Assembly (NCBI GenBank): GCA_023439185.1
Contig: JAEXOR010000012.1
Span: 1 to 24,711 of the forward strand
Direction of reading: 5' to 3'
Length of the DNA stretch: 24,711 nucleotides
DNA from: Bacillota bacterium
Lineage (GTDB): Bacteria; Bacillota; Desulfotomaculia; Desulfotomaculales; Desulfallaceae
Of this stretch, positions 1-6,423 are shown one piece after another. A model generated the notes under the pieces. It was not told the DNA's origin. It saw nothing but the letters and a program-made list of their open reading frames with translations, and made no database searches. Every line of letters begins with the position of its first letter. Within the stretch, counting starts at the first letter, position 1. Both the position numbers and the translations under genes were made by a program.

Positions 1-1232
1 AAAAACGGCCAGATGCCGCGGAAAATTGTCTCCAGCGGGACGTCCGGCGTAATTCCTTTAATCACGTACACGTTAACTCCCACCGGCGGAGTAATCACCC
101 CGGCCGCCGCCACCAGCACGATCATGACCCCGAACCAGATGGGATCGTATCCCAGGGTGTGCACCACCGTGGGGTAGAAGATCGGCACGGTGAGCAGGAT
201 TAACGCCAGGGCATCCATGAAAAAGCCCAGGATCAGATAGATCAACAATATAATACCCATCACCACAAATGAGGGGAGCGGCAAAGCCTCTATCCAGCCG
301 CCCAGTTCAAAGGGCAGCCGGGTAATGGCGATAAACCGGCCGAACACGTTGGCGCAGGCAATTAAAAACATAATCATGGCCGTGGTCTGCAGAGTGTCGT
401 ACAGGGATTTTTTAAAGCCCGCCCATTTTAACTGTTTGGTTAATACGGTAATCAGCAAAACACCAGCGGCTCCGACAGCCCCCGCTTCAGTGGGGGTAAA
501 CCAGCCCACAAACAGTCCGCCCAGTGAAAGGACAAAGACAAGGCCGACTTCGACCAGCCCGCCTTTTCTAAGTGCCGTCCATCTCTCCGACCAGGTGGCT
601 TTCTCGCCGCGGGGCGCAAGGTCCGGGTTCCGCACAGTTAAAATATAAATGACCGTCATATAAAAAAGCGTAAGCAGGATGCCGGGGATGATCCCGGAGA
701 TAAATAAAGCCCCGATGGAATTTTCCGTTATTACCCCGTAAATGATAAAAAGAGTGCTGGGCGGTATCAGCACCCCGAGAATTCCTCCGGCCGCGATGCT
801 GGCCGTGGCCAGGGAAACGTTATAACCGCGCTTTCTCATTTCCGGTATGGCTATGGACCCGATGGTGGCGGAGGTGGCCATATTGGAGCCGGAAATGGCC
901 CCGAATATCGCCGCTGTGCCCTCGCCGGCGATGGCCAGTCCACCGGGAAGATGCCCCATGGCCTTATATACAAAATCAAACAGCCTGCCGCCGATACCCG
1001 AGTGAAAAGCCAAAAAGCCCATCCAGACAAACAGCGGGATAACACTTAAAGAATAAGAAGAAAAAGTACTGTACATTTCCGTAGCCACCATTTTAAAGGC
1101 CACGGTAGGGTTGTTAATAATACAGATGCCGAAAATACCGGTGATTAACATGCCGTAAGCAATCGGCATGCGCGCCGCGATAGTAACAAAAAACAATATA
1201 ACGCCAACGAGCCCGGTCATCATAGGATCCAT
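1..1232 (-). CDS. dctM: TRAP transporter large permease DctM, 3' end cut by window edge
   Basis: This is the large membrane subunit (DctM/TRAP-M) of a tripartite ATP-independent periplasmic transporter. Such subunits move an organic acid inward using an ion gradient. The reading frame is open from the ATG at 1232 to the window edge, giving 410 complete codons; the end ...LETIFRGIWPF implies that only about 20-30 residues are missing compared with the usual 425-435. It is strongly hydrophobic, with family-typical stretches such as GTAAIFGAISGSNMATSATIGSIAIPEM (written here as GAISGSNMATSATIGS) and GVLIPPSTLFIIYG. The ATG overlaps the stop of dctQ by one base (TAATG), so translation is probably coupled. 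The upstream acyl-CoA ligase suggests the cargo is a carboxylic acid that is then thioesterified. The substrate cannot be read from the sequence, and no binding protein (DctP) lies in the window. Confidence 0.93.
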   Translation of the reverse strand, partial: MDPMMTGLVGVILFFVTIAARMPIAYGMLITGIFGICIINNPTVAFKMVATEMYSTFSSYSLSVIPLFVWMGFLAFHSGIGGRLFDFVYKAMGHLPGGLAIAGEGTAAIFGAISGSNMATSATIGSIAIPEMRKRGYNVSLATASIAAGGILGVLIPPSTLFIIYGVITENSIGALFISGIIPGILLTLFYMTVIYILTVRNPDLAPRGEKATWSERWTALRKGGLVEVGLVFVLSLGGLFVGWFTPTEAGAVGAAGVLLITVLTKQLKWAGFKKSLYDTLQTTAMIMFLIACANVFGRFIAITRLPFELGGWIEALPLPSFVVMGIILLIYLILGFFMDALALILLTVPIFYPTVVHTLGYDPIWFGVMIVLVAAAGVITPPVGVNVYVIKGITPDVPLETIFRGIWPF

Positions 1233-1735
1233 TATTGCTCACCTTCTTTAACGAATAAATTCAATATTTTGCCGAAAATAACCAAGGCAAGCATGGCGAT
1301 CCCAACAGCGATTATTACAATAAACGGGGCGAAAGGGATACCGACGGTATTGGTGACCTCTCCGTTTAAATGCATAGTTTGGGCATGCTTCAACACATTC
1401 CAGGTTACCAGGATCAAAATAACAATAGAGATAGAGCCGGTAATAAAGTCAATGACATTTTGTACTTTTTTGGAAAAACGCTGTACTAATAAGCTTACCG
1501 CCACATGACCATCCTTGACGGCGCAATATGCGACGGACAGAGAAATGACCACCGTAGTCAATACAACCACCATGTCGTATGTCGCCTTAATTGGGGTTGA
1601 AATAGTTACTCTTAAAATAATATTGGCTACCACAAGAAAGGTAATAAAAACAAGCACAACAGACGCTAGATCCTTAATAAAATTAGTAATTAAGTGGATG
1701 GTATTGTTATACTGTTTGATCATATTTTTGAACAT
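1232..1735 (-). CDS. dctQ: TRAP transporter small permease DctQ
   Basis: A 167-residue small membrane subunit (DctQ/TRAP-Q) that pairs with DctM in TRAP carboxylate transporters. Four hydrophobic segments are visible, roughly at residues 24-45, 56-76, 89-112 and 131-155, which is the usual four-helix layout. It lies 30 bp after the acyl-CoA ligase and overlaps dctM by one base, so ligase, dctQ and dctM look like one transcript. The start is not certain. The AGGGG motif abuts the ATG at 1735, which is too close, and is 12 nt from a second in-frame ATG at 1723; the product may therefore be 163 residues. Assignment rests on hydrophobic pattern and position beside DctM rather than on catalytic motifs. 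Confidence 0.88.
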   Translation of the reverse strand: MFKNMIKQYNNTIHLITNFIKDLASVVLVFITFLVVANIILRVTISTPIKATYDMVVVLTTVVISLSVAYCAVKDGHVAVSLLVQRFSKKVQNVIDFITGSISIVILILVTWNVLKHAQTMHLNGEVTNTVGIPFAPFIVIIAVGIAMLALVIFGKILNLFVKEGEQ

Positions 1736-1765
1736 CCCCTGTAATGAAATGTAAATTCTGAACGC

Positions 1766-3289
1766 TTACTTCTGCCATTTTTCGCGGATAACTCTTTTGA
1801 GTATTTTACCGGTGTGGTTTTTAGGAAACTCATCGACAAAGGTTATTTCTCTGGGCGACTTATAGGCAGCCATCCTTTCTTTGCAAAATTGGATTATTTC
1901 GGCGGGACCGGCTTTGGCGTTCTGTTTGAGTTTGATGTACGCTTTGGGGGTTTCGCCCTTTTCCTTGTCCGGAATGCCGAGCACAACCACTTCAAGAACA
2001 TCCGGGTGAGTATAAAGCACTTCTTCTATTTCACGGGGGTAAATGTTGTAACCCCCGCAGATAATCATATCTTTCTTTCTGTCCACGATATAGTAATAGC
2101 CGTCTTCGTCGTATTGACTTATGTCTCCGGTTTTATACCAGCCGTCGGCGTCCAGTACGTCCCGGGTGGCCTCTGGCATCTCCCAGTAGCCCTTAAAAAC
2201 TCCGGGACCCTTCACTACCAGCTCTCCAACTTCCAGGGGACCCAATTCACCACCGTCTTCGCCGATTATCTTCACCTGGTACTCCGGGGCCGGCGGTCCG
2301 ATGGAGCCGACTTTGCCGTGTCCCAGGCGGCCGAATGTGGCCGTGGAACTGGTCTCGGTGGAACCGTAACACTCGCAGAAACCCACCCCGAAAGTATCTT
2401 CGATTTTGCGGATATACTCCTCAGGCATTGAAGCTCCCGCGGATTGGGCGAAACGCCAGGCGGCCACATCGTATTTCTCCGGGGTAAATTCGTTAAGCAT
2501 GTATATCCACATGGTTGGAACCCCGGCATAGTGGGTGACCCGGTATTTGCTGATGTTCTCAAGGGTCTTGTCCGGCACGAAACGCCGGGAAATAACCAGG
2601 CCGGCGCCGGCATACAGCGGGCCCAAAACGCTGAGCACATAGAAAATGTGGCAAAAAGGGGTACCGGTATAAAACAGGTCCTGGTCGTTGACGTGCAGAA
2701 CCCTGGTGCCGTTAAGCCGGGCATTAGACAGAAAATTGTTATGGGTCAGCATGGCGCCCTTGGGCCGTCCGGTTGTTCCCGAGGTGTAGAGAATACTGAC
2801 CGTGTCGTCGGGGGCGCAGTCGGCAATTTGCAGTTTGTCTTTACCGGCGGAAATCATGCCGGCAAAGGGAACCGCTCCGGGCAGGTCCGGCCCGCCGACC
2901 GAAATCACTTGTTTAAGGGTGGGAATATCAGGCAGCACGTCCATGGCATTGGCGGCGGCTTCTTCGGAAGCGGCAATCAGTACGCTGGCTTTGGCGTTGC
3001 TTAAAATATACTTAATTTCCGGACCCTTGAACATTATATTAAAGGGCAGGGCCACGGCTCCGATTCTGGCAACGGCAAAATGGGCAATAATGAATTCGGG
3101 AGAATTGGGAAGGTATATCGCCACCCGGTTTCCTTTGGCAACCCCCATTTCCAGTAAAGCGCTGCCGAACCGGTTGATCAACCTGTCGAGATCGCCATAG
3201 GTATACCGGGTATCCGTATCTGCGCATATCATCGCGGTCGCTTTGGGATTCCAACGGGCGTTTTTTTCGATAATGCTGGATAAATTCAT
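1766..3289 (-). CDS. Acyl-CoA synthetase (AMP-forming), medium/long-chain fatty-acid--CoA ligase type
   Basis: A 507-residue member of the ANL adenylate-forming family. It activates a carboxylic acid with ATP to an acyl-AMP and then an acyl-CoA. Visible motifs are the P-loop YTSGTTGRPKG (about 168-178), the YGSTETSS motif (308-315), the GWYKTGD motif (383-389), the hinge region IVDRKKDMIICGGYNIYP (401-418), and the C-terminal catalytic lysine K495 in HTGKILKR. Length is normal for the family. The ATG at 3289 has GGAAG six bases upstream. Genes for a TRAP permease follow directly, so this enzyme probably traps the imported acid as its CoA ester. Chain length or aryl preference cannot be told from sequence alone. 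Confidence 0.93.
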   Translation of the reverse strand: MNLSSIIEKNARWNPKATAMICADTDTRYTYGDLDRLINRFGSALLEMGVAKGNRVAIYLPNSPEFIIAHFAVARIGAVALPFNIMFKGPEIKYILSNAKASVLIAASEEAAANAMDVLPDIPTLKQVISVGGPDLPGAVPFAGMISAGKDKLQIADCAPDDTVSILYTSGTTGRPKGAMLTHNNFLSNARLNGTRVLHVNDQDLFYTGTPFCHIFYVLSVLGPLYAGAGLVISRRFVPDKTLENISKYRVTHYAGVPTMWIYMLNEFTPEKYDVAAWRFAQSAGASMPEEYIRKIEDTFGVGFCECYGSTETSSTATFGRLGHGKVGSIGPPAPEYQVKIIGEDGGELGPLEVGELVVKGPGVFKGYWEMPEATRDVLDADGWYKTGDISQYDEDGYYYIVDRKKDMIICGGYNIYPREIEEVLYTHPDVLEVVVLGIPDKEKGETPKAYIKLKQNAKAGPAEIIQFCKERMAAYKSPREITFVDEFPKNHTGKILKRVIREKWQK

Positions 3290-3388
3290 AACTCACTTCC
3301 CAACTTTCTTAAGATTCAGATTATGGTAATTTGCGCTCTTGTTGTGAATAGTAAGCAAATTTAAAATATTCTTTAGTCTATTATGCCA

Positions 3389-3420
3389 TTGCCGGGCGCG
3401 TCATCAGGCGCGTCCGGCAA
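3389..3420. repeat. GC-rich inverted repeat between hbd and the acyl-CoA ligase gene
   Basis: Two 12-nt arms (3389-3400 and 3409-3420) around an 8-nt loop, with one mismatch that is a G-U wobble in plus-strand RNA and A-C in minus-strand RNA. It sits after the hbd stop codon and before the ligase gene on the minus strand. No T-run follows on either strand, so it is not a standard intrinsic terminator. It could be an mRNA-end stabiliser or a weak terminator; function unknown. Confidence 0.5.
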
Positions 3421-3447
3421 CGGACAATAAAGGCTTGGATCTGACAA

Positions 3448-4308
3448 TTATTTATTATAATCAAACCAGCCGGCTCCGCTTTTGCGGCCCAAACGTCCGG
3501 CCCTCATCAGGCCTTTTAACGACTGGGGCGGGTTCCACAGGGGATCTTTATGCTCCTGATACAAATAATTTAAAACATGGTAACCGATATCAATGCCGCC
3601 GAAGTCCTGTAACTCAAACTGCCCCATCGGGTGGTTCAGGCCGAGCTTGAGGGCGATGTCGACGTCTTCCGGCGATGCTACTCCCTCTTCCACCAGCCTC
3701 ATGGCCTCAATGTACTGGATCAGCATTAGCCGGTTAACCACGAAGCCCGGATAGTCCTTTTTAACCTCAATGGTGGTTTTGCCCATGGATTTGGCTACAT
3801 TTGTCGCTGTTGCAACCGTTTCGTCGCTGGTATAATATCCGTGAATAATTTCCACCAGCCTCATCAGGGCCGGCGGGTTGAAAAAGTGCATGCCGATTAC
3901 CTGGGCCGGCCTTTTGGTTTCGTTTGCCAGAACAGTGATGGACATGGATGAAGTATTGGTGGCCAGGATTGCATCGGGTTTACACGCCTTGTCCAACTCC
4001 CGGAAAGCCGCTTTTTTTACCTCAAGATCTTCAATAATTACTTCGATTACCATATCGGCATCGGAAAAATCAGCATATCCCGATGATATTTTAATCCGCT
4101 TCAATGCTGCATCTTTCTGCTCAGCGGTCATTTTCCCTTTTTCAATGCTTTTTTGCCAGAAGGCGTTCATCCGCTCAACTGCCTTATTGACAAATTTGAT
4201 ATCTACGTCGCTCAGGACTACGTCATAACCAGTTTGAGCGGCTACTTGAGCTATGCCTCCACCCATGGCGCCGGCGCCTAACACACCAATCTTTTTGATT
4301 TCCAACAA
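3448..4308 (-). CDS. hbd: 3-hydroxybutyryl/3-hydroxyacyl-CoA dehydrogenase
   Basis: This 286-residue enzyme oxidises (S)-3-hydroxyacyl-CoA to 3-oxoacyl-CoA with NAD(P), the third beta-oxidation step, or runs in reverse. The N-terminal Rossmann motif GAGAMGGG lies at 11-18. The family signature HFFNPP at 141-146 includes the catalytic His141, with Glu153 following in RLVEII. The short single-domain length matches the bacterial Hbd/PaaH class rather than large fused FadB. The start is TTG at 4308 with AAAGGAG six bases upstream; a second TTG follows at once at 4305. The gene appears to have its own promoter inside a palindrome at 4423-4458. It complements the hydratase, acyl-CoA dehydrogenase and thiolase encoded further right, which lack this activity. 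Confidence 0.95.
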   Translation of the reverse strand: MLEIKKIGVLGAGAMGGGIAQVAAQTGYDVVLSDVDIKFVNKAVERMNAFWQKSIEKGKMTAEQKDAALKRIKISSGYADFSDADMVIEVIIEDLEVKKAAFRELDKACKPDAILATNTSSMSITVLANETKRPAQVIGMHFFNPPALMRLVEIIHGYYTSDETVATATNVAKSMGKTTIEVKKDYPGFVVNRLMLIQYIEAMRLVEEGVASPEDVDIALKLGLNHPMGQFELQDFGGIDIGYHVLNYLYQEHKDPLWNPPQSLKGLMRAGRLGRKSGAGWFDYNK

Positions 4309-4422
4309 TATTAACTCCTTTCGTGCTTGAAATTTTGCATCAATTCCAAAATATTAGTTTACCGTTCGCAACCTCCCTTCCATAACCGGCAAAGATTCCG
4401 CCCGCAAACTAACATACTCTCG

Positions 4423-4456
4423 GATAATACTAATATAGCCCAATATTAGTATTATC
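4423..4456. promoter_or_regulatory. Perfect 14-bp palindromic operator over the hbd promoter
   Basis: GATAATACTAATAT (4423-4436) and its exact reverse complement (4443-4456) flank a 6-bp spacer (AGCCCA). The arms cover the predicted -10 and most of the -35, the classic placement for a repressor dimer. An extra half-site AATATTAGT occurs at 4350-4358, between promoter and gene. The ATACTA/TAGTAT core recurs in the operators at 12464-12506. The cognate regulator is not identified. Confidence 0.6.
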
Positions 4457-4458
4457 AA
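4430..4458 (-). promoter_or_regulatory. Putative sigma-A promoter of hbd
   Basis: Read on the minus strand, TTGATA (4458-4453) is followed by a 17-bp spacer and TATTAG (4435-4430). The matches to TTGACA/TATAAT are 5/6 and 4/6. It points at hbd, whose start lies about 120 bp downstream. Both hexamers fall in the arms of the palindrome at 4423-4456. Confidence 0.55.
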
Positions 4459-4500
4459 TATCACCAAAAGGAATTAAAAAGGATGCACAAAGGGGTGAAA

Positions 4501-4532
4501 AAAGAGTTACACCTTATTGAAAGAAAGGTGTA
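4501..4532 (-). terminator. Putative intrinsic terminator of the paaK-GNAT transcript
   Basis: On the minus strand an 8-bp perfect stem (4525-4532 with 4508-4515, 9-nt loop) is followed by ACTC and then six T. It lies 41 bp after the GNAT stop codon and before the hbd promoter. The stem is AT-rich and the T-run is slightly displaced, so it may be only a moderate terminator. Confidence 0.5.
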
Positions 4533-4572
4533 TAAGGAAATATATAATCACCCGGATATATTTTAAAATGAA

Positions 4573-5046
4573 CTACTTTAATATTTTTTCCAGTTCGTAC
4601 GCGATGTGGAGATTTTCACGGTGCTTATTGGCATTGTAAAATTGATGCTCGTGAGCATGTTTAAAACGGTAACCGGATTTCAGCCAAAAGCCGGTTGAGT
4701 GGTGTTCTGCCGGCAGTGATATATAGCGCAGACCCAGAGAACGCATCATTTTTTCTATTTCGGCCACAATTCCGGTGCCCATACCTTGATGTCTTATATT
4801 CAAGGGCAAAGCGATATGATAAAGGACGGCAGTTTTGGTATGCAAATCTATTTCAATGTCGATGATAAATTCCTGTTCCGGGTCGTTTTTTCCCTGAGCA
4901 GCATATATGAATATGGACTCATACCGGCGTCCCTGTTCTTCCCGGTCGGAATGAGCAATTCTATTTTCCAGGTTTATACCTGAGATGAACTGGATCTTTT
5001 CATAAAAATCTTTGAGTACCGGATATTTAAATTTTTTTTCTTTCAT
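4573..5046 (-). CDS. GNAT-family N-acetyltransferase
   Basis: A 157-residue protein with the acetyl-CoA binding motif A of the GNAT fold: RHQGMGTG at 85-92, followed by the helix IVAEIEKMMRSLG. The strand before it (KTAVLYHIALPLNIR) and the C-terminal HSTGFWLKSGYRF segment also fit a GNAT domain. The acceptor substrate cannot be named. Its ATG at 5046 lies inside the end of paaK (20-bp overlap), so the two are almost certainly translated from one mRNA; the SD is weak (GGGTG). GNAT enzymes that acetylate the catalytic lysine of acyl-CoA synthetases are known in other bacteria (for example AcuA and Pat), and this placement makes such a role worth considering, but it is only an inference. Confidence 0.85.
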   Translation of the reverse strand: MKEKKFKYPVLKDFYEKIQFISGINLENRIAHSDREEQGRRYESIFIYAAQGKNDPEQEFIIDIEIDLHTKTAVLYHIALPLNIRHQGMGTGIVAEIEKMMRSLGLRYISLPAEHHSTGFWLKSGYRFKHAHEHQFYNANKHRENLHIAYELEKILK

Positions 5047-6334
5047 CGATCACCCGTACCGCTTTTCCTTCAAATCTTTGCAGACTTCCGACGGGTTTCA
5101 AATGCACCTTGCAAGTGATTTCCAGATGACTGTGTAAAAATTGTTCCAGGTTTTTAATATAAATGTCGTCAATATTTGCGCCGGGTACCGGTTCCACTTC
5201 CACCCTGAGGGTATGAAGTCCTTTGTTGTCGCCTATTACCAGCTGCCAGTTTTCACTTAATTCCGGATGCTGGAGCAATGCTGTTTCGACCTGACTGGGA
5301 AATACGTTGGTGCCGCTGACTAAAATCATATCATCAACCCGGCCCAGAAATTTAACTATCCGGGGATGGGTGCGCCCACAGGCGCAAACTGAAAAATCAA
5401 CCACCACCCGGTCACCGGTCCGGTAGCGTAAAATAGGCATGGTTTCAAAACTAAGGTTGCTTAAGACCAGTTCACCCGGTTCGCCCGGTTCAACATATTC
5501 TCCGGTATCAGGGTCGATTACTTCCGGCAGGTAGTGATCGGCCCAAATATGAATACCGGCGGAATACTCGCAATCCATACTGATGGGCCCGCCCATTTCC
5601 GTGAGCCCGTAACAACGTCTCATGCCTCCGCCGTGGGCGGTATAGCCCAGTCTTTCATTGATCCTTTGCCTCATTTCGTCCGAGCAGGGCTCCCCGCCGT
5701 GAAATCCCAGCCGCAGTTTAAGGTCTTTAACCGGGTCAATGCCCTTCTCCAGTGCTATTTCCCCCAGGTACATGGCGTAGGAGGGAGTACCGGTAAAGAC
5801 GGTGGTACCCCATTCCTGCATCAACCTGAGCTGCCGTTCGGTTCCTCCGGCCCCGGTGGGAATGACCTTTGCCCCCACCCGCTCCAACCCGTAATGGAAA
5901 CCCATACCCCCGGTAAAAAGGCCCAGTCCGTGGGCCTGCTGCACAATATCGCCGGAATTCAAACCACCGGCCGTAAAGTTTCTGGCCATACAGTCGCTCC
6001 AGGCTTCCAGGTCGTTTTTTGAATAGAGCATCGGCACCGGCACGCCGGTGGTACCCGAAGTCATATGCACCCGGGTTACTTTTTCCCAATCGCCGGATAC
6101 CAACCCCAGGGGGTAATTATCCCGCAGGTCTTCTTTGCGGGTAAAGGGCAGTTTTTTGGCGTCATCCAGTGTCTTAACGTCTTCCGGCTTGATGCCGGTT
6201 TGATCGAAGCGGTTTCTGTAGAAGGCATTGTTGTAATACATTCTGGAAATTTGTTTGATCAACTTTTCCAGTTGTATTTCCCGGATTTCTTCCAGGGACA
6301 TTACTTCTTTTTCTTGCTCCCAAAAAGTCATCAT
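5027..6334 (-). CDS. paaK: Phenylacetate--CoA ligase family protein (PaaK)
   Basis: A 435-residue adenylate-forming enzyme of the PaaK family, which activates phenylacetate or related aryl acids to CoA thioesters with ATP. Motifs seen are the P-loop TSGTTGVPVP (92-101), YGLTEMGGP, the RYRTGD motif, the CACGRTHPRI cysteine segment, GRVDDMILVSGTNVFP, and the C-terminal lysine K424 in EGKAVRV. Length is normal for PaaK. The ATG at 6334 has GGAAGGTGG about 12 nt upstream; an alternative in-frame ATG lies 11 codons further on. Because many anaerobes carry several PaaK paralogues with differing acid preference, the substrate is not proven. The adjacent XylR_N/V4R regulator supports an aromatic acid. 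Confidence 0.92.
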   Translation of the reverse strand: MMTFWEQEKEVMSLEEIREIQLEKLIKQISRMYYNNAFYRNRFDQTGIKPEDVKTLDDAKKLPFTRKEDLRDNYPLGLVSGDWEKVTRVHMTSGTTGVPVPMLYSKNDLEAWSDCMARNFTAGGLNSGDIVQQAHGLGLFTGGMGFHYGLERVGAKVIPTGAGGTERQLRLMQEWGTTVFTGTPSYAMYLGEIALEKGIDPVKDLKLRLGFHGGEPCSDEMRQRINERLGYTAHGGGMRRCYGLTEMGGPISMDCEYSAGIHIWADHYLPEVIDPDTGEYVEPGEPGELVLSNLSFETMPILRYRTGDRVVVDFSVCACGRTHPRIVKFLGRVDDMILVSGTNVFPSQVETALLQHPELSENWQLVIGDNKGLHTLRVEVEPVPGANIDDIYIKNLEQFLHSHLEITCKVHLKPVGSLQRFEGKAVRVIDERKKI

Positions 6335-6363
6335 TTTAATACCATTCCACCTTCCGTATTGAG

Positions 6364-6392
6364 ATTATAACGCTTAGTTTTTTATTTTTAAA
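6364..6392 (-). promoter_or_regulatory. Putative paaK promoter
   Basis: On the minus strand, TTTAAA (6392-6387, 4/6 match) is followed by a 17-bp spacer and a perfect TATAAT (6369-6364). The start of paaK lies 30 bp downstream of the -10. The region upstream of the -35 is almost pure A/T. Confidence 0.55.
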
Positions 6393-6414
6393 TATTTAAA
6401 ATATTTAAAAAACT
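6376..6414. repeat. A/T-only inverted repeat upstream of paaK
   Basis: AGTTTTTT at 6376-6383 and AAAAAACT at 6407-6414 close an imperfect inverted repeat whose inner arms both read AAATATTT, with six extra bases in the left arm. It lies between the regulator stop codon and the paaK promoter, overlapping the -35. It could be a regulator site, an UP-like element or a weak terminator for the upstream gene. Confidence 0.4.
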
Positions 6415-6423
6415 AGAGCCGTG

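Noticed and set aside
2272..2724. 150-residue minus-strand frame inside the acyl-CoA ligase gene
   Set aside because: It is a shifted-frame shadow of the ligase, rich in Pro/Arg/Cys and without an SD; the ligase frame is intact through it.
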